From NCBI GenBank assembly GCA_017477465.1, contig JAFUVU010000037.1:1-50978 (forward strand): a DNA stretch of 50,978 bases, read 5' to 3'. This document shows positions 9,124-19,300 of the stretch, one piece after another (within the stretch, counting starts at the first letter, position 1; every line of letters begins with the position of its first letter). A model generated the notes under the pieces. It was given only the letters and a program-made list of their open reading frames with translations. It searched no databases and was not told the origin of the DNA. Made by a program: the position numbers and the translations under genes. This DNA comes from Bacteroidales bacterium. Its GTDB lineage: Bacteria; Bacteroidota; Bacteroidia; Bacteroidales; UBA932.

Positions 9124-12100
9124 TTAACGTGTAACTGCGGCGCGGCCGGAAGCCGTGCAGGCGTTCACTGTAGGATCGTACATGGCTTCGCATACCACTG
9201 AAGGCATCATGTAAACACCTTCATAGGCAGCCCTGAGCTGTACGGTGAAGGTCTTGGAACGCGAAGCAGGCAGGCCGAAGAACCAGCTCACGCGGTCGTC
9301 CCTTATGTCTTTGTGGTCGTAGCCTTCTGCTCCGGCACCGCCTGTGAGCCTTTCGTTCTGGATTTCCCAGCCGGAAGGAGTGCGCAGGCAAAGTGCAAGG
9401 TTGGAGTAGGAACGCAGGGCCGAAGGGTTGACAACGCGGATTGTGGCCTTGAAGCGGGTTCCCTGAGGCAGGGAAGCAGGATTGACGCTGCTGCCGTTCT
9501 CGTCGGTGTATTTGACGTCTATTTGCAGCCCGTTGGACAGGGCGCTGCGGACTCCGCTGCGTGAAACCCGGACGATAGATGCATACAGAGGGCCGTCTCC
9601 GGTGTTCTGTACGGCACTGTCTTTCTCCAGCGAACCTTTCCAACTGCCGCTTACCGATACCTCGGCGCCGTTGACCGTGGCTTTCACGGAAGTGGCTACC
9701 TTGCTGAGCAGATGGCCGTAAGCCAAAGCTGCAAAGGCGGTTTCCTGGGTGGAAAGATAGCGCTCGGGCGTGGACTCTTCCGCTAAGGAGAGGGCATCGG
9801 CAATTCTGCCGTTGAGGGCGAGTGCGTCTATTGCGGCGAATCTGTCGCGAAGTGACGAGCCGAAGGTAAGTACGTCAGGCTCATATTCTTCGAAGGTTTT
9901 GGCAGTGCCGTCAAGAAGCGCTGCGGCCTGGTTGCCCTTGCCGCTGAGTGCGTACGCACCGGAAAGCAGCCATTTGGCCTGCTCGCCAATATCACCGGCT
10001 TCCTTGAGGCGGTTCATGCCTGAGGAGGACGATGCTCCTGCGGCAGCGAGGGTGTATAGGCGGAAGGCTTCGTCGGCATGAGAGAAGAAGTTATTGCCGG
10101 CGATGCGGTACACCTGGGAAATCTTCTGCTGGTATTCTTTCCAGGATTTGAGGACTCCTGCGTTGACCTCGAAACCGGCTTTAGAGGCTTCGGAGAGGAA
10201 GAGTCCGGCCATTGACGATACCCAGCTGTCGCTTCGGCCGCCGCTCCAATATGCGAAGCCGCCGTCGCTCATCTGACGAGAATATAGCTTGCCGATGATA
10301 TCCGGAATCAGGGCCTTGGCCTGGGCTGCATCGGCCTCTTCCAGGAGAGGGAGAAGCTTGAGGAGGGTGAGACCGCGGGCGCTCAGCTGCTCGCCGCAGT
10401 CGTAGGGATAGTCGCGCATGTTGATGTACATGGCGCGGGCGTCGAGGGCCGGGAAGCTGGTAAGCTGGAGGCTTGAACCGCTGCTTCCTTTAAGTGAGAG
10501 TTTCTCTCCCTTGCCGAGCGTAAAGCGCTGAACCTGGGTTATTTCGGCCTGAGCGTTGCGCACTTCGAGGGCGATGGTCTCGGAAGCTTTGTAGCTTGCT
10601 CCGGAGGCATTTACGCTGATGTGGGCGATGCCTTCGTCGGAGGTGGAGCGGATGTCAAATCTGACGAGTTTGTCTCCGGTTCCGCTGAAGCTCACATTCT
10701 GCGAGGCGGCTCCGACGATTTCCACGGGGCCGTCGGCCTTGATGCTGACATTGGCGCTGCGTACGCCTTCCTCCATCGCAAATACGTTCACGGGCACGCT
10801 CACTTCCTCGCCGGTTCCAAGAACGCGCGGCAGGGTTGTCACCAGCATCAGAGGATTCTGCACGGGGACGGTGGCATCGGCCGATCCGAAGGCGCCGTCA
10901 TGTCCGGCGACTACCATCAGGCGCACGCTGCCTACGTACATGGGGAGTTTGAGCTTGAGCTCGTCGCTGCCTTTGGAGAGAGTCTTCGGAGGCAGGAACA
11001 TGACCACGGGATTGAAGCGGTTGTCCTTGCGGGAGTTCATCACGGCGTCTTCGTCACCGCCGATGGCTGCAAGAGGCGAGAGTTTTCCGCCCCATGCGCC
11101 GATTACCTGATCGTAAAGGTCCCAAGTGCTTACGCCGAGGGCCTCGTCCTTGTACATGGCGCTCCATGGATCCGGAGTCTTGAAAGCGGTCACATCCAGC
11201 AATCCTTCGTCCACGATGGCGAGGGTATAGGTCATGGGTTTGCCGTTCTTCTCGGAAATCGTGACTGTGAAGGGCTCTTCGGGATGAAGAACCTTGGGCA
11301 GCTTGATCTGAGGCTCCAGATGCGAGGCGGGGTTCTCGACCTTTACGCGCTGTACGCCGTATAGGCGGAGCGGGAGGTCGTTGTCGGCCTGTCCGTAGGG
11401 CTGCAGGAGGGTGATGTGGATGTAGAAGTTGGGTGCCATCTCCGGCGTTACCGTAAATGTGTACGGGGTGTCTTTGTCGGAGGTCTGAACCCATTCGCGG
11501 CTTATTACACCGGAGGCGTTTTCAAGGGATACAAGGGCTTGTCCACCCTTGGCTGCAGGAACGTAAACGGTTGCTTTTTCGCCGCTCAGATAGCTCTTCT
11601 TGTCGGTTGAGAAGCTTATCATCGTGAGGGCTTCAGGGTCCTGGCGGCCGGCACGGCCACGGTATTCGGGCCAGTCGAAGCTCACGAAGCGGCCTGCGGT
11701 ATGACCGCTGGAAAGGTCGCGGGCAAGGATGAGGTATCTGCCCCATTTGGGGTAGTCTTCCCTCACTATGAAGGAGATGTCCTTGTCGCCGCTGTTGGCG
11801 GTTCCGCCGGCTATCTTCTCCACGGAATTGCCGCTTACGTATGCGTCAAGCTCTCCTCCGGGATTGTCCCACCACCAGTTCCAGCCTATGCGGTAAACGG
11901 CATATTCAACCTTATGGCCGCGTACGCGCTTTCCGTCGGCCTGGACTACTGCGAGGCGGATTGTCTGGTCTTTGTCGGTTTCAAGATACTCGCCTTCCGG
12001 CACTGCAATGCCGACGTAAGCGCTGAAGGGGGAGTAGAGGCGGGTTTCGGTGGTGAAGCTTTCGTCGCCGCCGGGTTCTTCCACTGATGTGACGATGAAT

Positions 12101-14238
12101 GCGTTGAGGATACCGGGTGCGCCTTCTGCGGCGGGCATAGCAACGCTTACGCTGCCTTCCCCAATACCGTTCAGACGTGTCTTATAAAGGCTGAATTCTG
12201 AACTTGTGAAGTTGGACGAAGGGTCGTTGAAGCTGTATTTCTCGAAGCCTTTGAAGGGGCTTCCCGAGAATTTGCGGAGTGTCATCTCGGCGTGGGCGGG
12301 GCAGTCTGCGGCCGCGCCGCCGGCAAGCCAGGAGGCCTGGGTTTGCACTGTCACTTTGCTGCCGGCCTGCAAAACACTGCCTTCATTGCCGATGGAGGTG
12401 TTTATTTTCAGGCGGTTGGGCTTAACGGTCTCAACGTGAAGGGTTTTGTGGAAACTGCTGCCGCCGATCTTCAGGTAAGCGTTCCAGAAGCCGGTGGGGT
12501 CATCGGCCTGAGTGGGGATGCTGAAGCTGTAGAAGCCGTCTTTTGCAGTGCGGACGAGTTTGGAGTGGAACTGACCTTCGGGGGTGTAGATTTCAAGTGT
12601 GGCGGGGTGACCGGCAGGGAGATTGTGTCCCTTGTCGGAAACTATTGCCGTAACGTGGAGGGTGTCGCCGGGGCGCCAGACTCCTCTTTCGCCATACATG
12701 AAGGCTTTGATGCCCTGCTTGAGCACTTCTCCGCCAACGTCGAAACGGCTGAGGGAACGTTCGTTGCCCGATGTTACCTTGAGATATGCCACGCTGCCTC
12801 CGGCTTTTGCGACAAGGGCGAAGGGCTTGTGACTCAGTTTAATCTCGGCCAGGCCTTTGCCGTCGGTCTTGCCACTGCCTATCTGCTGGAGTTGGAAGTC
12901 GTAAACTTCAAGAGCCGCACCGGATACGGGTTTTGCCGACAGGAGGTCGGTAGCAGCCGCCCAGATTTTGTCGCCGCCGGCATATTCGGCCATCAGGCCA
13001 AGGTCGCTGGCGATGAGCTGGATGGAGGGGAAGCGGTCGCTGTCCATGTAGTAGGAGGGCTTGGAGGGGTCTTCGGCCTCATCCCAGTTGTATTTCTCCC
13101 AGTCGTAGTCGTTGTCCCAGTAGTAGGAAGAGGGAATGTCCCAGACGGCGTCATCTTCGGCCGATGGTGTTCCGGAAGGATTGCCGGGCCTGCGCATGTA
13201 CTCTTTTCCGCCCCAGAGGCTCTGGTCCTGGCGGAAGCTGATGCGGATGCGGTAAATGGCGCCGGGTTCCTGCTTGAACAGGCCGCCGAGATCGACGCTA
13301 TGCGTGTTCCATTTGTGAAGATCCTTGGATGCGTCGAGGGGAATGTCGCCCCTGTAAACGAGGCGTCCGCTGCGGCGTAGGGAACTCTCTCCCGAGAGCT
13401 CGTTGTCCTGCAGAAACATCAGGACGTTCTTTTCGTATATCTTTACCACTCTCACTTCCACGGCGCCCAGATTGACGGCACGGAAAGGAAGGTAGAGGTG
13501 CTTCTTGTCGGGCAGGATGGCTCCCTGGAGGGGAATCTCCACTGCGGGTTTGTCTTCAGAGAGGGCGAAACTGCGGGTATAAACCTCGCCTAGAGACAAG
13601 CCCTCGGTGCTTTTGAGGCCGCTGTCCAGGGTGAGTACAAGGTCTGCATTCCGGCCTTCGAAGTGCACTTTCAGAACTTTTCCTTCCGCCTCGACGTAGC
13701 TGCGGGCGGCGCCTTGGAGCTGCACCATGCCTTTGAGCTGGGCATTCGCAGGTTCCTGGCTCAGAGTTACTTCTATGGCTCCGTCGGCAAGTTTTGCGCG
13801 CTTGACGAAAAAGCCTGTGCCGCTGGCTTCTTCCTCCTCACTTTCCTCCGAGTGGCCCTTCACAGTGAGGCCGAAGTCGAAGGAAGAGGGAGCCTCGGCC
13901 CCGAAAACCTTGCCAAGGTCGAAGGATACTTTGTAGGTGGTGCCGCTTTTGAGGGCGCCGGGGTCCGGGACAAAGCTGAAACTATCTCCGCTTCGTACCA
14001 TGCTTCCTTTGATGGAAGGGTTGATACTGAACAGATTGTCATTGAGTTTTGCCGATGCAGGGATTTGTGTAAGATCTACCCTGATGACGGCGTCGTCGGC
14101 CACGATTCCGCCGGTATACGCCTTCACGTAAGGAGAAAAATCCTGTGCTGAAGGGGTAAGTGACGCCTGCTTGGGAGCGCAGGCCCCGAGGACCATCAGC
14201 GCAGCCAGCAGTTTGAAAATAGTATTCTTGTTAAACAT
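9124..14238 (-). CDS. Bacterial alpha-2-macroglobulin, thioester-containing lipoprotein
   Basis: A 1704-aa protease-trap protein. The signal peptide ends in a lipobox with LGAC at about 17-20, so it is lipid-anchored. A long series of beta-sandwich (MG) domains follows, with a PGDTLHVTAIVSD strand typical of MG domains. The thioester motif CGEQ has its Cys at residue 1281 (bases about 10387-10398 on the minus strand), inside DYPYDCGEQL. An alpha-helical thioester domain (about 1270-1480) and a C-terminal receptor-binding-like region follow. In bacterial homologues cleavage of a bait region exposes the thioester, which then bonds covalently to the attacking protease. The intact CGEQ predicts it is active; some bacterial paralogues lack it. 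The next gene, pbpC, starts 3 nt on. Upstream is the aminotransferase gene with a 15-nt gap. Confidence 0.94.
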   Translation of the reverse strand: MFNKNTIFKLLAALMVLGACAPKQASLTPSAQDFSPYVKAYTGGIVADDAVIRVDLTQIPASAKLNDNLFSINPSIKGSMVRSGDSFSFVPDPGALKSGTTYKVSFDLGKVFGAEAPSSFDFGLTVKGHSEESEEEEASGTGFFVKRAKLADGAIEVTLSQEPANAQLKGMVQLQGAARSYVEAEGKVLKVHFEGRNADLVLTLDSGLKSTEGLSLGEVYTRSFALSEDKPAVEIPLQGAILPDKKHLYLPFRAVNLGAVEVRVVKIYEKNVLMFLQDNELSGESSLRRSGRLVYRGDIPLDASKDLHKWNTHSVDLGGLFKQEPGAIYRIRISFRQDQSLWGGKEYMRRPGNPSGTPSAEDDAVWDIPSSYYWDNDYDWEKYNWDEAEDPSKPSYYMDSDRFPSIQLIASDLGLMAEYAGGDKIWAAATDLLSAKPVSGAALEVYDFQLQQIGSGKTDGKGLAEIKLSHKPFALVAKAGGSVAYLKVTSGNERSLSRFDVGGEVLKQGIKAFMYGERGVWRPGDTLHVTAIVSDKGHNLPAGHPATLEIYTPEGQFHSKLVRTAKDGFYSFSIPTQADDPTGFWNAYLKIGGSSFHKTLHVETVKPNRLKINTSIGNEGSVLQAGSKVTVQTQASWLAGGAAADCPAHAEMTLRKFSGSPFKGFEKYSFNDPSSNFTSSEFSLYKTRLNGIGEGSVSVAMPAAEGAPGILNAFIVTSVEEPGGDESFTTETRLYSPFSAYVGIAVPEGEYLETDKDQTIRLAVVQADGKRVRGHKVEYAVYRIGWNWWWDNPGGELDAYVSGNSVEKIAGGTANSGDKDISFIVREDYPKWGRYLILARDLSSGHTAGRFVSFDWPEYRGRAGRQDPEALTMISFSTDKKSYLSGEKATVYVPAAKGGQALVSLENASGVISREWVQTSDKDTPYTFTVTPEMAPNFYIHITLLQPYGQADNDLPLRLYGVQRVKVENPASHLEPQIKLPKVLHPEEPFTVTISEKNGKPMTYTLAIVDEGLLDVTAFKTPDPWSAMYKDEALGVSTWDLYDQVIGAWGGKLSPLAAIGGDEDAVMNSRKDNRFNPVVMFLPPKTLSKGSDELKLKLPMYVGSVRLMVVAGHDGAFGSADATVPVQNPLMLVTTLPRVLGTGEEVSVPVNVFAMEEGVRSANVSIKADGPVEIVGAASQNVSFSGTGDKLVRFDIRSTSDEGIAHISVNASGASYKASETIALEVRNAQAEITQVQRFTLGKGEKLSLKGSSGSSLQLTSFPALDARAMYINMRDYPYDCGEQLSARGLTLLKLLPLLEEADAAQAKALIPDIIGKLYSRQMSDGGFAYWSGGRSDSWVSSMAGLFLSEASKAGFEVNAGVLKSWKEYQQKISQVYRIAGNNFFSHADEAFRLYTLAAAGASSSSGMNRLKEAGDIGEQAKWLLSGAYALSGKGNQAAALLDGTAKTFEEYEPDVLTFGSSLRDRFAAIDALALNGRIADALSLAEESTPERYLSTQETAFAALAYGHLLSKVATSVKATVNGAEVSVSGSWKGSLEKDSAVQNTGDGPLYASIVRVSRSGVRSALSNGLQIDVKYTDENGSSVNPASLPQGTRFKATIRVVNPSALRSYSNLALCLRTPSGWEIQNERLTGGAGAEGYDHKDIRDDRVSWFFGLPASRSKTFTVQLRAAYEGVYMMPSVVCEAMYDPTVNACTASGRAAVTR

Positions 14239-14253
14239 AAGGGTATAAGTTAG

Positions 14254-15444
14254 TTAATAGGTTGTCTTTGCATAATTTTCAAAGCCTACCACAAAGCGCT
14301 GCATTCCGTCCAGAAGGCGGCTGCGGGGGCAGGCGATATTCACACGCATGAAACCTTCCCCGGCGGCGCCGTAAATCGAACCGTCGCTCAGGGTGAGTTT
14401 TACAGTTTCCCTAAGGTGTTTTCCGAAGCGCTCGCTGAATCCTTCCAGCGGTTCGCCGGGATGCAGGGCGCTGCGGCAGTCTATCCACATCAGATAAGTG
14501 CCTTCCAGAGGGAGTACGTTCACCTGCGGGAGTTCGTCTTCCAGGAAGCAGGAGACTGTGCGGGCGTTGTGCCACAGGTAATCTCTCAGCTCGTCCAGCC
14601 ATGGTCCGCCTTCGTTGTAGGCGGCTTTGAGGGCCGTAACGCCGAACACGTTCACATCGCAGCACTCGTTGTCGTTTATGGCGCGGTCCATCTTTGCGAG
14701 AATATCCGGGTCGGATGCGAAGATGTTGGCTATCTGGATGCCTGCAAGATTGAAGGCCTTTGTGGGCGAAATGCACGATACCGAGTTTTTAACGTATTCG
14801 TCCGGCAGGGTGGCCCAGGGGGTATAGTCGTGACCGGGGTAGGTGAGTTCGCAGTGGATTTCATCGGCAATTACGAATACGTTGTTGCGGCGGCAGATTT
14901 CGGCCATCAGAAGAAGCTCTTCCCTGGTCCAGACGCGCCCGGCAGGATTGTGGGGATTGCATAGGAGGAATACCTTTGCCTCCTTGGCGCACTGCTCGAA
15001 ATGGTCCCAGTCAACTATGTAGCGGGTGCCGTCGTACTTAAGCGGATTGTCCAGTTGGACGCATTTATTATTGCGTATCGCCGGAAAAAAAGCGTTGTAG
15101 CAGGGCGTTTGCACAATGACCTTGTCGCCGGGGACGGTCATAGCCTTGATGGCGGCGCTGTATGCTGCGATTACGCCGGTTGTCGGCACAATATTGTTCC
15201 TGCCGATTCCCTCCCAGCCGTGCCTGGTGCTGAACCATCGGCTCATTGCTTCAAAATAATCGTCCGGGACAAGCTCGTAGCCAAAGACGCCGTGGTTTAA
15301 CCTACGCTGCAGCGCATGCAGAATCTCCGGAGCGGCCTGGAAGTCCATATCGGCCACCCAGAGTGGCAAAGTTCCGGGATAGAGGTCCCATTTTACGCTT
15401 TCGGTCCCGCGCCTGTCGGGGCAGTTGTCAAAATTGTATGTCAC
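14254..15444 (-). CDS. MalY/PatB-type PLP aminotransferase (cystathionine beta-lyase-like)
   Basis: A 396-aa fold-type I PLP enzyme. The Schiff-base lysine is Lys229 in SPTKAFNLAG. Upstream are CNPHNPAGRVWTREEL, which carries the substrate-side Asn, and a DEIHCEL motif with the PLP-ring Asp. An early RxGTxSxKWD stretch and a WVADMDF motif are typical of the MalY/PatB branch, which cleaves C-S bonds of cystathionine or cysteine conjugates. The start codon is GTG (15442-15444), 17 nt inside the end of the DUF3737 gene; no ATG gives a better N-terminus. It lies between DUF3737 and the alpha-2-macroglobulin gene with no functional link that I can see, perhaps just operon hitch-hiking. Exact substrate is not decidable from sequence. 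Confidence 0.88.
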   Translation of the reverse strand: MTYNFDNCPDRRGTESVKWDLYPGTLPLWVADMDFQAAPEILHALQRRLNHGVFGYELVPDDYFEAMSRWFSTRHGWEGIGRNNIVPTTGVIAAYSAAIKAMTVPGDKVIVQTPCYNAFFPAIRNNKCVQLDNPLKYDGTRYIVDWDHFEQCAKEAKVFLLCNPHNPAGRVWTREELLLMAEICRRNNVFVIADEIHCELTYPGHDYTPWATLPDEYVKNSVSCISPTKAFNLAGIQIANIFASDPDILAKMDRAINDNECCDVNVFGVTALKAAYNEGGPWLDELRDYLWHNARTVSCFLEDELPQVNVLPLEGTYLMWIDCRSALHPGEPLEGFSERFGKHLRETVKLTLSDGSIYGAAGEGFMRVNIACPRSRLLDGMQRFVVGFENYAKTTY

Positions 15445-16270
15445 AGTTTCCGGGTTTTTTGATGTTCTCGTCCAGAATAACCTGGCCGATGGAGTCGGCC
15501 TTTATGAATCCGCTGCGTGGATTCTTGACGGAGGGGATATGTCCCTTGACGGTGGCCTGCACCGAGCTGTACTCGAAGGCCAGGTCGGCGTCTTCTTCGA
15601 AGGTGCAGTCTTCCAGAATAAGGTTCTCGCAATAGCAAAGGGGTTGGCTGCCGCCGATGTGGCAGCGGACGAGGCGCAGGTTCTTGGAGTACCAGGCCAG
15701 GAATTCGCCGTTGATTACGGAATCATAGACCGTGATGTTCTCGCTCTCCCAGAATGCATCCTTGGTCTGGAGGTTGGCGTTGCGGATGACGGCGTTCTTC
15801 ACATATTGGAACGAGTAGTTGCCGTGAAGCGTATATCCGTCAATGTCCACATTCTCGCAGTGCATGAAAATGTAGTTGGCGTTGTCGGTCTCCACGTCCC
15901 TGAGCTTGATGTCCCGGCAGTCCCAGAAGGTTTCCTGGGCATTGGGCATCTTCACGCGCTCCAGGGTGCAGTCCGTGATGCGGCGGAACATCTTGGGAGC
16001 TTCCACCAGGGTGTCGTACATTTTGCAGCGGCGCGTGTACCAGAGCGCGGCGCGCGCCCCTTCCCTGAAAATGCAGTTCCTGATTGTGAAACCGTCGCAT
16101 TCCCAGAAAGGATATTTGCCTTTGAATTCACAGTTTACAGCCTCAATGCCGGCGCATTCTTTGATGGAAGACTCGCCCGGGCCGATGACTACGTTTTCCA
16201 GCCTCAAACCGCCGCGTTCACAGTACAGCGGCCGCTCTCCTTCGAAATATTGGTCCTTGATGATTTTCAT
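15428..16270 (-). CDS. DUF3737 right-handed beta-helix protein
   Basis: The start is set at ATG 16268-16270 (MKIIKDQYFEGERPL), because the frame farther upstream gives low-quality sequence and the promoter -7 box sits just ahead. The product is 280 aa with no signal peptide, so cytoplasmic. It is made of about ten short turns of the form x-[FW]-W-x-C/S-x-N-[IL]-x-[IV]-x-[DN]-C, for example YPFWECDGFTIRNCIF and DAFWESENITVYDSVI, which is a pentapeptide/parallel beta-helix style repeat. The family is widespread in gut bacteria and has no proven function. It is the first gene of the run leading to pbpC, and its end overlaps the next GTG start by 17 nt. Confidence 0.85.
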   Translation of the reverse strand: MKIIKDQYFEGERPLYCERGGLRLENVVIGPGESSIKECAGIEAVNCEFKGKYPFWECDGFTIRNCIFREGARAALWYTRRCKMYDTLVEAPKMFRRITDCTLERVKMPNAQETFWDCRDIKLRDVETDNANYIFMHCENVDIDGYTLHGNYSFQYVKNAVIRNANLQTKDAFWESENITVYDSVINGEFLAWYSKNLRLVRCHIGGSQPLCYCENLILEDCTFEEDADLAFEYSSVQATVKGHIPSVKNPRSGFIKADSIGQVILDENIKKPGNCDIQF

Positions 16271-16289
16271 AGCGTAATTGTACTTTATG

Positions 16290-16297
16290 CAAAGATA
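16290..16297 (-). promoter_or_regulatory. -7 promoter box for DUF3737-pbpC operon
   Basis: Minus-strand TATCTTTG fits TAnnTTTG, 20 bases ahead of the DUF3737 ATG. A good TTTG -33 box is not present at the usual 19-22 nt spacing (TCAA at best), so the promoter may be weak or helped by an activator. Confidence 0.5.
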
Positions 16298-16343
16298 ATC
16301 AAAAAAAGAGGTGCATTTGATATACGGACACCAAAATTTAGAC

Positions 16344-16374
16344 AAAAAACGGCCGCCCGTGAGGCAGCCGTTTT
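16344..16374. terminator. Rho-independent terminator ending fimbrial locus B
   Basis: Stem AACGGC...GCCGTT with a nested GCC/GGC and a 5-nt loop. On the minus strand it is followed by a run of T residues (the A-run at 16344-16349 on plus), and it lies 22 nt after the stop of the 1162-aa gene. The T-run at 16371-16374 on plus gives it some bidirectional character, but no plus-strand gene precedes it. Confidence 0.85.
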
Positions 16375-16395
16375 CAAGGAGTTGATTACTCGTGG

Positions 16396-19300
16396 TTAAT
16401 TCCACTGGTAATCCGTGTATGTGACGACGTATTGTCTCAGTTGCAAATCGTTATTCTGTCTGGACATTGTAATGGAGAAGGAACTCTCGTTACCGGTCCA
16501 CGTGGTTGTGGTACCCCATGAGACAGTACCTGCAGTTACTGAAGAATAAGTATTCTGAGGCCTGCGGTTGTTGCTATTGAAGGTTAACACGACACGCGTG
16601 ATTTCCTTGACCTTGGTATTGTCGGTGCTCAGGGTGAACGTCGTACCGTTAGTCAGCGTCATGTAGGTACCACCAACAGCACTGATGGCGCTGAACGCTC
16701 CGGTGATGCCATTTTGGCTTACGGACCTGTTGCTGGTGGAATAACGATAGGCAGCCGTAGCACCGCTCGTGGTATTGAACGTCACCGTCTGGCCGGTGCG
16801 CAAGGTCACGGCGCGTTGGGTAATGGTTATGGATTTGCTCAGCGAGGCGTTCTCGCCCGTGCCTTGGGCCGTGAGGGTGAAGGTCTTGCTGGTGGTTTCA
16901 TAGTTCACCGGCATGGTCACATTGACAGACACCGGTGTGCCGCTTGTGGCCGAGCCGCTGGAAACGCTGAAGGTAGCGCCGTCGGGACTTGTGAGCACCC
17001 AATCGAAATCGGCGAAGACGGAGATGGTAGCATCTTCGTTACCCTTGACAGAGGTACTGGCTGCTGCCAGCGAGATAGTCGGCTTCTGGACGAAGGTAAT
17101 TGCGTCGCCAAGCTGCTCGGACAGATCGGCCCGCCACATTTCCACACGGTAGGTGATGGCGGCGCCGGTGTGCGCGCCGACGGTGACACTGCGCTGCACC
17201 GGTGAGGTCGCCTTGGCCAGTTCGTCGGAAGTATACACTAGTTCGTCCGTAGCATTGTTGAACACTTTCAGCTTTACAGGGAAACTGTTGAGCGTGGTCA
17301 CCATGGCGGTGGGCGCCTGCATCGAGATTTCGCTGTCGTAAACGCTGAGCTGTGCAACTGCCGCCTCCTGGGTAATGGTGAGGTCTTTCCAGACGGTACC
17401 AATGACATTGCGAAGACGGATTGTGAACTGCCGCTCACTGAAGGTATTGTTCTGCGGGATAATAACCTGATGGTTGACTGCTGCCAGGGTAGGTGCATTC
17501 TCGCCGGTTGCGGAGATGAGATTGCTGTTCTGGTCAAAGACCTCCAGAATATACTTGGAGCCGGATTGGACGGAAACCGTCAAGGCATTCTGTGAGTTAT
17601 CCACGTTGGTGACTGATGAAGTGAGGCTCATTGCTATACCTTCCTGCGTCATCAGGGCCGTACGGGTGAGGGAAGAAGTCGTGTTGGTGAGGGTGACACG
17701 GTAGCGGATGGCATTCTCTGTCACGTTCTCAGGGAGGGTCACCAGCACATCCGTGCCTGTAGTCGCGGTTCCGCTGTCAGGCGAGAGGGAGGCTCCGGCC
17801 GCCACGTTGCCGTTGAGCAGGGCGATTTTGAGCACCCAGTCCCCGTCGCTCTTCACCGTGATGTGGGTTGTAGTTCCGGAGAAGGTCTGGCGGTTGGGCG
17901 TGATGTTGTTGTCAGGATCGCCTGTGAGCTTGGCCTGGGCCGTGGTTACGCCGGAAGCGTTGGTGGCGAAATACTTGTTATACACGTATGCCGTGGTGCT
18001 GGTGAAGGCCTTGGTGGTCTCGAATTCACAGGTGAGCACAATGTCGCTGCTGCCGGAAAGCTCTGCATTGTTTTTCAAGCGCTGGTATTCAGACCAGTTC
18101 AGGGTGCGGACAAAGCAGTAAGAGGTGGAGCCGCTCCCGGTGAGCGAGGTAAAAGGTTCGTCGGGGTCGGTGACGCCGGTGGTTTTCACGGGCATACTCT
18201 CGCTGGAGGCCGGGTTCAGCACCTTGCCGTCGTCCTCAATGAGGATTTCCATGGGAAACATGGAACTCTGCAGGTCCCAGGGGAGCGGAATGTTCAGAAT
18301 GGTGAGCTGCGCCGCTTCATTGGCCACGGCAAAAGGCGTGAAGTAAGGATTGATCTGCTTTGCATTGAATACACGGATGGTGACCATACGGACAAGCCTG
18401 TAGGTGGCACCGAGGCCATCGGTATAAGTTCCCTCCAGTTGTATGGTGGAAGTGAGGGTGGATGTGCCGTCCGGCATATTCAGCTTGTAACGTACACGGC
18501 GGAATTCACCGGAATCATCCGTAGAATCAACAGTCAGGGAATTGATGGCATTTCCCTCCTTGTGCGTCACGGTAACGTCGTCGTTCAGGGTGCCGCTGGC
18601 ACCGTTCAGGGTAAAGCGGAATCCGAAGTTCTGCTCATCGGTATTGTACACCCAGTCATAGTTGGCGTGCTCTACAAACAGACGCACGATACCGTTGGAA
18701 ACTTCCGGCAGTGAACGGGTGTCCAGGGATATGGAGAAGTTGGTGCCGCTGTTGTGAAGAGAAGCCTCGGCAGGCGTATCATAGCCCTCGACCGATACGC
18801 CGGAGACATTTACGGTATAGTTGAAATTCCTGTAAATGGGGAAGTAACCGTCTTCCAGGGCAAGGTCCAGACGGTAATAGCGGACGGGGGTGGAGGCGGT
18901 GGGCGTGCCGCTGGCCACATAACGGGCCGCCATCAGGATGAAAGGCGGATTGTCCGTTGTGACGGCGCGTTCATAGACATAATAGGGCTCTCCCGGGCCA
19001 ACTGTTACGCCGGGGGCATTGAAGGCATCCGCCGTGGAAGGGACAGTGGTGTCGATGTCGGGGTTGGTGGGGAAACCAAGATATACCTTTTCCGTGCTGT
19101 CGTCGGTATCCATGTATTTGTACAGGCGGCCATCCAGGGTGAGGCTGGGGTCGGTGTAATTTGGTACCCAGTCCTCGTGGTTGGTACTGTACATGGCCAC
19201 GGCACCGCTTCGGGGCATGTTGCAGAGCGTATATGAGACAATCTCAAAGTTGTCGGCGTTCTCTGTGAGGGTAATGCTGGCAAAGTTGCGGATGAGGGAG

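Noticed and set aside
12292-13380. Plus-strand open frame of 362 codons inside the alpha-2-macroglobulin gene
   Set aside because: Low-complexity Gly/Val-rich translation without motifs; antisense shadow of a gene with clear MG domains.
15425-16399. Plus-strand open frame of 324 codons opposite DUF3737
   Set aside because: The minus strand has the repeat motifs of DUF3737 and a promoter box; the plus frame has none.
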